Part shown: in pieces, positions 1 through 7,783 of the stretch
How the letters are laid out: every line of letters starts with the position of its first letter
Numbering within the stretch: the stretch's first letter is position 1
Assembly (NCBI RefSeq): GCF_001553935.1
Contig: NZ_CP014232.1
Coordinates: forward strand, 1,674,001-1,738,000
DNA length: 64,000 nucleotides
Direction: 5' to 3'
From: Actinomyces oris
GTDB lineage: Bacteria; Actinomycetota; Actinomycetes; Actinomycetales; Actinomycetaceae
Position numbers and translations under genes: made by a program
The notes under the pieces: model-generated
Told to the model about the DNA's origin: nothing
The model's input: only the letters and a program-made list of their open reading frames with translations
Databases searched by the model: none

Positions 1-55
1 GGGGGATAGTTCTCCCCTCCGTGGAGATCGGAGCCACCGTGCCCCAGGAGGCGAT

Positions 56-1006
56 CTAACGTTGCTTCGGTCGCTCCCAATGCTTCCGGTCGGGTGCGGT
101 GACGCCTTGAATAGTGCCGAGCTTTCGCCCCCGGGTATCGACGCGGGTGAGCGTCACCGACACGTCGTTGCGCCATCCGGTAGCCAGCGACTGAGGGGAC
201 AGGAGCAGGGCGCCGTCGTCGATCCCGGTGAGCCACTGGTCGGTGGCGAAGGATGCTGGAGCGGCGGACGTGTCGGTCAGGGAGTAGACGGTGACCGTCC
301 CCTTCCCGTCCCCGGCCGGGTAGTAGGTCCGGGCGGTCTCCACGGCCAGGGCGTCGTTGGTCAGCACCTGTCCCAGGACGAGCCCCGAGACCTCCACGGT
401 GCGGACCGTCTTCCCGGTGGCGGCGTCGAGGACGAGGACGTGGGTGCGCTGAGCAGCGACGTCGAGCGGGTTGCGGTCCTCATCCGAGTCATGAAGCACG
501 GGCCTCATCTGCGGTGGACGCAGGACGAGGGAGACATAGCGGCCATCGGGACTGACGACGGCGTAGCCGGCCGGCCGCCAGGCGAGGAGGTCGCGGGCAA
601 CGTCCTGGGCAGAGCTGCCGTCGTCGTAGAACCAGTTGACGACGGCCGGCGTGATCTCACGCGCCCACAGCACCGAGCCGTCCGAGCCGCGGTACCTGGC
701 GACGATCGAGCTGTTCGGCCCCGACCGGTCCTGTCTGCCGCGTTGCGCCTTCTCCTTCTCCGTCAGTTCCGGAGCAGAGACGTAGAGGTAGTCCTCGCCG
801 ACAGGCAAGGCATCGTCATCAGTGCTGGTGGGAGTCTTCGAGATGCGCTCCTTGACCTGCGAGGCGCTCAGGGCGGTGGACTCCACCTGCTGCAGCTGCG
901 AGGTGTTCGGGCTGCAGGCGCTCATGGCCCCCGCGAACAGGACCGCCGCAGCCAGGGCTGAGCCGACGACTCGCCGGCGACGGAGGTGAGGGCGTGTGCT
1001 GGTCAT
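56..1006 (-). CDS. Module lipoprotein B1, C-terminally altered
   Basis: Secreted lipoprotein of 316 residues. A basic N-terminus and hydrophobic stretch end in a lipobox (AGAMSAC, lipidated Cys about 31). The body carries the propeller-like blocks shared with the four other B proteins: a VVSPDGRYVSLVLRP stretch, the VRTVEVSGLVLGQVLTND stretch, and a DQWLTG...LLLSP block. It is the shortest family member (others 389-429). After the GVT at about residue 301 it leaves the family sequence and stops at a TAG, so the C-terminal HPHTENLEQ block is missing. Another frame stays open to the window edge, so a frameshift, a rearrangement or an insertion just outside the window are all possible. Start ATG overlaps the stop of A1 (ATGA). 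Molecular function unknown. Confidence 0.8.
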   Translation of the reverse strand: MTSTRPHLRRRRVVGSALAAAVLFAGAMSACSPNTSQLQQVESTALSASQVKERISKTPTSTDDDALPVGEDYLYVSAPELTEKEKAQRGRQDRSGPNSSIVARYRGSDGSVLWAREITPAVVNWFYDDGSSAQDVARDLLAWRPAGYAVVSPDGRYVSLVLRPPQMRPVLHDSDEDRNPLDVAAQRTHVLVLDAATGKTVRTVEVSGLVLGQVLTNDALAVETARTYYPAGDGKGTVTVYSLTDTSAAPASFATDQWLTGIDDGALLLSPQSLATGWRNDVSVTLTRVDTRGRKLGTIQGVTAPDRKHWERPKQR

Positions 1007-3087
1007 GACGATGCTCCTGAGATGCCGAAGATGCGGAAGGAGTGGGAGCCCTTGTCCGGGCCGGTGGCCATGATGACGAGGGTCGTTCCCGGCGTGCTCA
1101 GGGTGGTGAGCAGTGGATCCGACGACGGCGACGGATTATCGATGGTCCAGAAGTGCCGAATCCCGGGCGGGTAGTAGGTGGAGCCTGCGGGCACGTCCAC
1201 CGTCGTCGGGGTGCGCTCCCCACTGCTGACGCTCAGGACGCCGCCACCGCCGGACTCGGCGCGGGCGAGACTGGCGTAGGACAGGAGTCCGGCCTCCTGC
1301 GCCGAGTGGGAGACGGTCCGGGTCTGGGGGTCGAAGATCGCGGCGGTCGTAGTACCGCCCTCGAGTTCCTGGGGAGATGACGGCATGTAGCCGGCTCCGT
1401 GACCTACCGTCCGTGGAGGCAGAGTCGTCAGCGTGCTCGTGGCGCGGGAGGCAGTGATGTTGGCTCCCGACGTCAGGCCCAGGTCATAGGTGGTGGTGTC
1501 GGCACCGGCGACGCCCGCCATGGCGTCCAGGTTGACGGCCTGCGCCGCCCAGCCTGTGGGGGAGGTCTGGAAGTCGATCGGTGTGGGTGTCTGTGTGAAG
1601 GCGGCCACCCAGCCATCGACGACGAGAAGGTCGCCCCGGCCGTCGGTGAGAAGCGGGGCGCTCTCACGGCGTACCGAGGGGGCGGTGTCGGGCATGAGCG
1701 TGTAGATTCCGTACACTCCGTCGCTGGACTCTTCCCCATCGGGGCGTCGTTGCGTGCCCCGCAGGAGGAAGGTGGAATGACCGGCCGTGCCCGAGTAGGG
1801 CCAGGTATCAGGTGAGACGGAGACATCCTCCTTGTCGATGGACCACAGTCGGGAGCCGTCGGCGAGCGAGTAGCCGGTGGCGCCGTTGAGCAGGACGGAG
1901 TCAGTGAGCTGGAGGACGCCTTCCTGCCTGAAGCCCTCGTAGGTGACGCGCCCGGTCACCGTATCGAGAACCACCACCAGGGGGTCGATACTCATTCCCT
2001 CCGGCTGCTCGCCGTCGGTGGCATCGAGGGTCACCGCGAGGTGACGGCGGTCCGGGCTCGAGTAGCAGCGGATGAAGCGCGCGTGCTTGCGCGGATAGGT
2101 CCACCGGGTCGAGCCGTCGGCGGGATTGAGGCCGACGACGCCGTCGCTGCTCAGGACGACCGGCCCGGCAGCACCGGCCACCACCTCCGCCATGTTGTGG
2201 ATGTCCTGCGACCAGGCCGCCGTCGAGGCGAAGGACCGGGGCAGCGCCGGAAGCGCAGAGGTGTCGATACTCGCAGCGGTCGACGGCGTGACCCGGCTCG
2301 CGACCAGGTGCGGGACCGTGGCCGCTGCCCCGAGGGCGAGCGGCGGAACGACGATGAGAATGACCGCGCCGAGGACGCAGCGCCACGAGAGGCGGGGCAA
2401 CCGAATCCTCCGCAGACCTCCCAGCCGCGCCCTCAGGTGCTGCTTCTGCGGCGGCGGGAAATAGGTGGCCCGGGTGGCGCGAACCAGGAGATCGGTCGCC
2501 GCCAGCAGGCCCAGGCCCAGTGCCCCCACCGCCAGTGTGAGTAGCTGGTCGATACTGACCGAGGTGCTGCGCAGCTGGGCGTGCCACAGGCGAAGAAGGA
2601 CGACGGCGAAGCCGCCCGAGAACACCAGGAAGCACAGCGGTTGGAAGAGGACCGTCTTCCTGACGAGCGCTCGCGGTGAGGTGGGATAGCTCTTCAAGGC
2701 GAAACGCGCGTTCTCTCTCCACTTGAAGTAGCCGGCGATCCATATGAGCACGGCCAGGCCGCCAATAAAGCCCCCGCCCCCCTTCATCGCGTCACCGGGA
2801 TCCCCCATCCCGCTCTGGTAAACGAGGAACAGCACGGCCATTGCCCCGACCGCCAGGAGCCAGCCGAGGCGCAGGGCCCGCAGAGCCCACAGCATCGTGA
2901 GGACGCGTCGCGGAGGATCGGGTACCGAGCCGTCCGAGGCGCCAACGGAGTCAGCGGCCTCCGCGGTCTCCGCGGTCTCGGTGGCCTCGGCGGCCTCTAC
3001 GGACTCCGCAGACTCCGCAGCCTCGGCCGAGCCGGCGGGTGCAGGGGACTCGGCGTCCTGGGACTGGTCACTGGGCTGATCGGTCAT
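1003..3087 (-). CDS. Module membrane protein A1, PQQ-like beta-propeller
   Basis: Predicted 694-residue integral membrane protein. Residues 1-60 are an acidic Ala/Glu/Ser tract. Hydrophobic segments lie at about 72-92, 104-121, 145-165, 182-202 and 236-257. From about 260 onward the protein is probably extracellular and contains PQQ-like propeller repeats (AGPVVLSSDGVVGLNP then DGSTRWTY). I chose the ATG at 3087 (MTDQ) because a GGGAG ribosome site lies about nine bases upstream and B2 ends 20 bp before it; the longer upstream reading would run through the end of B2. The stop overlaps the B1 start, suggesting translational coupling. PQQ-like repeats usually scaffold protein contacts; no quinone-enzyme signature is visible. 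Function unknown. Confidence 0.85.
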   Translation of the reverse strand: MTDQPSDQSQDAESPAPAGSAEAAESAESVEAAEATETAETAEAADSVGASDGSVPDPPRRVLTMLWALRALRLGWLLAVGAMAVLFLVYQSGMGDPGDAMKGGGGFIGGLAVLIWIAGYFKWRENARFALKSYPTSPRALVRKTVLFQPLCFLVFSGGFAVVLLRLWHAQLRSTSVSIDQLLTLAVGALGLGLLAATDLLVRATRATYFPPPQKQHLRARLGGLRRIRLPRLSWRCVLGAVILIVVPPLALGAAATVPHLVASRVTPSTAASIDTSALPALPRSFASTAAWSQDIHNMAEVVAGAAGPVVLSSDGVVGLNPADGSTRWTYPRKHARFIRCYSSPDRRHLAVTLDATDGEQPEGMSIDPLVVVLDTVTGRVTYEGFRQEGVLQLTDSVLLNGATGYSLADGSRLWSIDKEDVSVSPDTWPYSGTAGHSTFLLRGTQRRPDGEESSDGVYGIYTLMPDTAPSVRRESAPLLTDGRGDLLVVDGWVAAFTQTPTPIDFQTSPTGWAAQAVNLDAMAGVAGADTTTYDLGLTSGANITASRATSTLTTLPPRTVGHGAGYMPSSPQELEGGTTTAAIFDPQTRTVSHSAQEAGLLSYASLARAESGGGGVLSVSSGERTPTTVDVPAGSTYYPPGIRHFWTIDNPSPSSDPLLTTLSTPGTTLVIMATGPDKGSHSFRIFGISGASS
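2944..3034 (-). repeat. Low-complexity tract coding for Ala/Glu/Ser repeat
   Basis: Short imperfect repeats of a GCC/GAG/TCC-type word encode about thirty residues rich in AEAAES and ETAE units near the N-terminus of A1. The other A proteins lack it. Such tracts expand and contract easily by slippage. Confidence 0.6.
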
Positions 3088-3106
3088 CGTGCTGTCTCCC
3101 GTGCCG

Positions 3107-4363
3107 CTACTTGCTGGTGAACTGCTCGAGGTTCTCGGTGTGGGGGTGTCCGTCATCGGCAGAGCTGAGCCAGAAGAGCGGGGTGTAGGTTGTCTCACCG
3201 CTCGCCTCAGTGCTCGTCCGGCCGACCACCAGCCCGGGTCCGGTCGGGACTCCCAGGTCTTCGACGATCGTTCCGGTGACATCCACGCTGCTTCCCGTGG
3301 AGACATTGACGACCTGCCGCGTCAGGCCCTGCAGGGCGGCGTTGAGAGAGGCCGGTTTCTCCTTCTTGCCCGCCGCTGCGAGGTTGGCCGACGCATTGAC
3401 GGCCGCCGGGTCACTGACCTGCGTGACCCAGCCGCCCGGGTGCACGGCCTCAACACCCTTGATGGTTGAGCGGACCTTCCCGGAGGTATCCACCTGGGTG
3501 ACGGTCGATGCGCCGGAGTTGCTTTCCGGCCCGTACGGGGAAGGCGGCTGCGGTGACAGCAGCAGCGAGTCGGTCCCGGCCCCCGCTAGCCACTGATCGG
3601 TGGCGAATGACGAGGGCGGGGCGGATGGGTCGTCCAGCCCGAAGACATGGACTTGGCCCTCCCCCGTGCCTCCGGGGAAGTAGTCGTTGGCGGTCTCCAC
3701 GGCCAGAGAGCCGTTCGTCAGGCCCTGCCCCAGGATCACTCCGTTGAGCTCCTCCGTGCGCACCACGGTGCCGCTCGTGGCGTCCAGGACGACGACGTAG
3801 GACTCCTGTTCGGCGAGCCTCTCCTCGAGCTGCCCGTGATGCGGGGCGAGGATGAGGGAGACGCGGCGCCCGTCGGGGCTGACGACGATCTCTCCGCTGG
3901 TTTGGGACGTCATCAGGTCTGAGACGTTGTGCTGCGGGGCGTCTGAATTCTCCAGAGCGTCGCGCGATGCGCCCGGCGGCGTGATCGCCACCGCCCACTT
4001 CAGGGCGCCGTCTGATCGGTTCCGGCTGACGAGGGTGGTTCCCACGGGCGTGCGATGGTTCTTCTCCCAGTTGATGAGCACCGTGATGGTGCTGTTCTCA
4101 GTGGGAAGCGTTGGGAACTCCATGTCCGGGCCCGTGTTGGCGTCGGCCTCTAGGCTCGTGACCTGCTCGGCGGTGAGTGCAGTGGCCTTGACGGTGACCT
4201 CCTGTGTGGTCTGGATCGGGGCTGAGGTCAGCTGACCGGTGCAGGCGCTCAACGGGAGGGCCAGTAGTACTGCGGCAAGGAGCAGCCGGGAGGATCGATG
4301 TCGACGGTGGGCAGGTCCCGTGGACGTGCGGTGGGGGTGCCGGGCGGCGGCTTGTCGGCTCAT
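3107..4363 (-). CDS. Module lipoprotein B2
   Basis: Secreted lipoprotein of 418 residues. Signal peptide with lipobox ALPLSAC (Cys about 41). It contains the family blocks: VVSPDGRRVSLIL, a RTEELNGVILGQGLTN stretch, DQWLAG...LLLSP, VHPGGW, PTGPGLVVGR, and the C-terminal FWLSSADDGHPHTENLEQ block. These look like half-propeller repeats; this is inferred from pattern, not structure. The ATG overlaps the stop of A2 (ATGA at 4360-4363), and the stop is 20 bp before A1, so it sits in one transcription unit with its neighbours. Function unknown. Confidence 0.85.
   Translation of the reverse strand: MSRQAAARHPHRTSTGPAHRRHRSSRLLLAAVLLALPLSACTGQLTSAPIQTTQEVTVKATALTAEQVTSLEADANTGPDMEFPTLPTENSTITVLINWEKNHRTPVGTTLVSRNRSDGALKWAVAITPPGASRDALENSDAPQHNVSDLMTSQTSGEIVVSPDGRRVSLILAPHHGQLEERLAEQESYVVVLDATSGTVVRTEELNGVILGQGLTNGSLAVETANDYFPGGTGEGQVHVFGLDDPSAPPSSFATDQWLAGAGTDSLLLSPQPPSPYGPESNSGASTVTQVDTSGKVRSTIKGVEAVHPGGWVTQVSDPAAVNASANLAAAGKKEKPASLNAALQGLTRQVVNVSTGSSVDVTGTIVEDLGVPTGPGLVVGRTSTEASGETTYTPLFWLSSADDGHPHTENLEQFTSK
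3122..3148 (-). repeat. Invariant 27-bp block at B2/A1 junction
   Basis: Copy 1 of a 27-bp word that is identical in four B genes and encodes HPHTENLEQ. It lies about 35-60 bp upstream of the next A start codon. Confidence 0.85.
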
Positions 4364-6474
4364 GACGAGGCTCCTACCAGTCCGTAGAGACGAATGCGTG
4401 TACCGGTGGTCTGACTCTCGTCGGTGGGGTGCAGAAGCACGATGGTGACGCCCGGCGCGCTGAGTGCGCTGATGCCGTCGTTGCCTCCTGGTGTATTGAC
4501 GGAGAAGTCGTCAAGGTCGGCGTTGGGACCGCCTGTTCGTGGATCGAAGAAGACTGTGCCGTTCTCCAGGGGGATGGAGGTGGCTTTCGACTTGTCTCCC
4601 GACTGAAGGCTGATGCGTCCCTGTCCGTCGTCGGCGCGGGTGATCCCGACCGCGGTGACGAGCCCCGGATCCTGGGGGGCTGCCAGCACGGCGCGTGTCC
4701 TGGGGTTGAAGGTGGTGGCGACCGTGGACTGGTCCTTCCAGCCATCGGGGCCGGGGATTGCGTTCGGCTCGACCGGGGTGGGCGCGGTGGCCGGTAGGAC
4801 GGCCAGCCTCCCGGAGAGAAAGGACGCCATTGGGGCGATGCCGAGGGTCTGGCCCAGGTCGTAGGCATGGGTGTCGGCGCCGGGCACCTTCGCCAGGGCG
4901 TCAAGGGAGACGGCCTGGGCGCGGTGAGCCTTCGAGTAGTTCCAATCGACATCGACGAACTCATCCTGGGTGGCCTCGGGGTAGGTGACTGTCCAGCCCT
5001 CGACGATGAGCGGCTCCCGATTGGCGTAGGCGGCCGGAACGTCCCTGACGACACCGCGGGGGTTGGTATCCGGGACGAGTGTGAAAAGGCCGATCCCGTT
5101 GGTGCTACCGGGGATCTTCTCCGCGAGAATGAGGCTGGCGTGCCCCGCTGTGCCTGTGTACGGGGAGCCCTCCTCGGAGAGATCGAGGTCAACGTCGCCG
5201 AGCCGCCACATCACGGAGTCGTCGGCCAGCGAGTAGACGGTGCTGCCGGCCAGGAGGACGGAGTCGGTGAGCTGGACGGCCTTGCCGTCGTGGAAGTGCT
5301 CGTTGGTGACCCGTCCGGTCACGGTGTCCAGGACGATGGTGAGGGTCGATTCCAGACCGTAATCGCCGTCGGAGCTCTTGCTTTGGAACTCCAACTCCCC
5401 GAGCGTCAGGGCGACGTGGCGCCTGTCCGGGCTGGTGATGAGATACGGGCGCTCACCAAGGACGCCGTTGACACGTCCCCCGTACTGGGCGAACTTCTTG
5501 CCTTGACGGTCGTAGTCCCAGCGGATCTTCCCGGTGGAGGGATCCAGGCTGATGAGGCTGTCATCGGTGAGGACGAGGGGGCCTGCGGCCCCTGCGGTCA
5601 CGTCCAGCGCGGAGGGGATGTCGTGGGTCCAGGTCGCCTGAGACGGGAAGGAGGTCGGGTAGTTGGGCAAGGTGGCGGGGGCGGCCACAGGGATCGGGCG
5701 GGGCCGGTCCCAGTTGTGGGCGAGGTAGGCGCTTGCGCTGAGCACGAGGGTCGGGGCCAGGAGGATTACCACCAGAACGATGCGCGGCCCCCAGGAGCCG
5801 GCGCTCCGGAGGTGGGTGGGCAGAAGGCGTGAGAGAGGAGCGGACCTGGCACGCAGCCGTGAACGGAGCGAGGAGGCCTGTGCGACCTCGGGGAAGAAGG
5901 AGCGGGTGACGCGCTGGAGAAGATCGAAGGCGAAGAAGGAGCCCAGCCCCAGGGCCGCCATCGCGAAGGCGAGTAGCTCGCCGGCGCTGGCGTCCAGCGG
6001 CATAAAGATGTCGTGCCACAGGCCCAGCGCGCCTCCGGCGCTGAGCAGGCCGCAGGTGGCCACCCCGGCAACGGGCAGGAGCCGCTTGATGATGCGCCGG
6101 CATGCCCGTACCCGATGCTGCCAGTCGACCCAGTACTCGGCACGCTCCTGCCAGGCGAGAATGCCGATCCCCCACAGGACGAGCGCCGTGACCAGCGGCG
6201 CGAGACCGAGGTAGAGGAGCACCCAGCGCATCGTCAGATCAGTGCGCCACGCCAGGTAGAGGCCGGCCGCTACGAGGACGGTGAGCAGGGCGCCGACCTT
6301 CAGCGCCCAGAAGAGGCCCTCGAACCGCCGCGACCAGACCTGACGGCGCTCCTGAGGCGTGCGGGGACGCCGACGGCGGGCAAGGGCTGATAGCGAGGAG
6401 TAGGGATTCTCTGAGGTGAGGGGAGTGGGAGCCGCGAGGGGCTCCGCGTCCTCGCCCGTGGATTGATCGGTCAT
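4360..6474 (-). CDS. Module membrane protein A2, PQQ-like beta-propeller
   Basis: Predicted 704-residue membrane protein, paralogue of A1. Hydrophobic segments at about 56-76, 85-105, 130-152, 162-182 and 226-247 are followed by an external domain with PQQ-like repeats (AGPLVLTDDSLISLDP, then TGKIRWDY). The C-terminus shares the family ending (LSAPGVTIVLL ... RLYGLVG). I chose ATG 6474 (MTDQ) because it matches the A1 start and lies 20 bp after the B3 stop; the longer upstream reading would overlap the whole conserved end of B3. The stop overlaps the B2 start. Function unknown. Confidence 0.85.
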   Translation of the reverse strand: MTDQSTGEDAEPLAAPTPLTSENPYSSLSALARRRRPRTPQERRQVWSRRFEGLFWALKVGALLTVLVAAGLYLAWRTDLTMRWVLLYLGLAPLVTALVLWGIGILAWQERAEYWVDWQHRVRACRRIIKRLLPVAGVATCGLLSAGGALGLWHDIFMPLDASAGELLAFAMAALGLGSFFAFDLLQRVTRSFFPEVAQASSLRSRLRARSAPLSRLLPTHLRSAGSWGPRIVLVVILLAPTLVLSASAYLAHNWDRPRPIPVAAPATLPNYPTSFPSQATWTHDIPSALDVTAGAAGPLVLTDDSLISLDPSTGKIRWDYDRQGKKFAQYGGRVNGVLGERPYLITSPDRRHVALTLGELEFQSKSSDGDYGLESTLTIVLDTVTGRVTNEHFHDGKAVQLTDSVLLAGSTVYSLADDSVMWRLGDVDLDLSEEGSPYTGTAGHASLILAEKIPGSTNGIGLFTLVPDTNPRGVVRDVPAAYANREPLIVEGWTVTYPEATQDEFVDVDWNYSKAHRAQAVSLDALAKVPGADTHAYDLGQTLGIAPMASFLSGRLAVLPATAPTPVEPNAIPGPDGWKDQSTVATTFNPRTRAVLAAPQDPGLVTAVGITRADDGQGRISLQSGDKSKATSIPLENGTVFFDPRTGGPNADLDDFSVNTPGGNDGISALSAPGVTIVLLHPTDESQTTGTRIRLYGLVGASS

Positions 6475-6493
6475 CGTGCTGTCCTTCGTGCCG

Positions 6494-7783
6494 CTACTTG
6501 TTGGCGATCTGCTCGAGGTTCTCGGTGTGGGGGTGGCCGTCGTCGTCGGCGCTGAGCCAGAACTGCTGGGGGTTGCCGTTGCCGTCGGCGGTCTCACGGC
6601 TGATGAGCAGGCCGGGGCCGGTGGGGACACCGACCGATTCGGCCTTTCCTCCCATGAGGTCGTGCGTGCTTCCGGAGTTCAGGTCGACGATCTGGGTGGA
6701 CAGGGCGTCCCAGGCTGCTCGCGTCTGGTCATCGTCCTTCCCTGCGGTGCTGGCGGCGAGTGTGGCCGCGGCGGCAGGATCGCTGAAGCGTTGAAGCCAT
6801 CCGCCGGGATAGACCCGATTGACACCGGTGATGGTTCTGCGCACTGTGCCGTCCGTACCCATCTGGGTCACCGTGAACGGGCGGAACCGGGTGCTCCCAT
6901 CGTTGCTGGCGGTGGGGGAGTACGGGGACAGGATGAGTGAGTCCTGGGAGGCGCCGATGAGCCAGTGGTCACTGGAAATGGTCGATGGCTTGTCCGCAAG
7001 GTTGCTCAGCGGGTAGACGGAGATGACTCCCTGACCCTCGGCTCCCGGGTAGTAGTTCTGAGCGGTCTGGATGGCCAGGCTGTCGTTAGTGAGGACCCGC
7101 CCCAGGATCAGTCCGGAGACCTCCACCGAGCCCTCGAGCTTCCCCGTCTCGGCGCTGAGGACGACGACGTAGGCGCGCTGGGCTGAGAAGTCGTCGTCCT
7201 GAGCCGTCCGGTGCGGTTGGAGAATGAGCGAGATGTGCTTCCCGTCGGGACTGACGACGCCCACGCCGGAGGACTTCTGCTTGAGAAGGTCGTAGGTCTG
7301 CGTTTGGGTGGTCGAGTCGCGGTCACCGTCGCCCAGGTCGCCGGTTCTGAAAATGGGGTGATTGAGGCGGGCGGCCCACTGAAGGGTCTTGGTCTTCGGC
7401 TCGTCGTCGGTGCTCCCAGGTTTGTCGCTGGTGACGACTCCTGAGGACACAGAACCATCATCGGATTCGGGTAGTGAGTTTTCCGCGCTGACCGTCCCGT
7501 AGCGAGTGGGCAGGTTGCGGACAAAGACGGAAGAGAAGTGCTTCCGTTCGGACTCCACCTGATCTGCACTGAGCGGGGTGACGGAGACTCCCGCCGACGA
7601 CGTGGTCGCCGCAGTCTTTGGGGATGAGGAGCCGCAGCCTGACAGTGGCAGTGAGACGAGGAGCGCTGCCACCAGGGCGCGAGCGGCGCGGCTCGCCGCC
7701 GAACCGGTGCGGTGACGGCGCATCGACGGTATGGGGGCGGGCATGGGGCTGGGCTTCGTCGCGTGTGTCGTGTGGCGCATCAT
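6494..7783 (-). CDS. Module lipoprotein B3
   Basis: Secreted lipoprotein of 429 residues, the longest of the B family. Lipobox SLPLSGC puts the lipidated Cys at about 50. Family blocks are all present (VVSPDGKHISLILQP, SVEVSGLILGRVLTNDS, DHWLIG...LILSP, VYPGGW, PTGPGLLISR, and the C-terminal FWLSADDDGHPHTENLEQ block). The ATG overlaps the A3 stop (7780-7783). A second Met follows directly, so the exact start is uncertain by one codon. Probably anchored on the outer face of the membrane next to A3; function unknown. Confidence 0.85.
   Translation of the reverse strand: MMRHTTHATKPSPMPAPIPSMRRHRTGSAASRAARALVAALLVSLPLSGCGSSSPKTAATTSSAGVSVTPLSADQVESERKHFSSVFVRNLPTRYGTVSAENSLPESDDGSVSSGVVTSDKPGSTDDEPKTKTLQWAARLNHPIFRTGDLGDGDRDSTTQTQTYDLLKQKSSGVGVVSPDGKHISLILQPHRTAQDDDFSAQRAYVVVLSAETGKLEGSVEVSGLILGRVLTNDSLAIQTAQNYYPGAEGQGVISVYPLSNLADKPSTISSDHWLIGASQDSLILSPYSPTASNDGSTRFRPFTVTQMGTDGTVRRTITGVNRVYPGGWLQRFSDPAAAATLAASTAGKDDDQTRAAWDALSTQIVDLNSGSTHDLMGGKAESVGVPTGPGLLISRETADGNGNPQQFWLSADDDGHPHTENLEQIANK
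6509..6535 (-). repeat. Invariant 27-bp block at B3/A2 junction
   Basis: Copy 2 of the HPHTENLEQ-coding word, identical in sequence to the copies at 3122, 9939 and 13304. Confidence 0.85.

Noticed and set aside
3088..3306. Upstream starts for A1 (and similarly A2)
   Set aside because: The extra residues translate the conserved end of the preceding B gene in another frame; the MTDQ starts have better ribosome sites and equal spacing.
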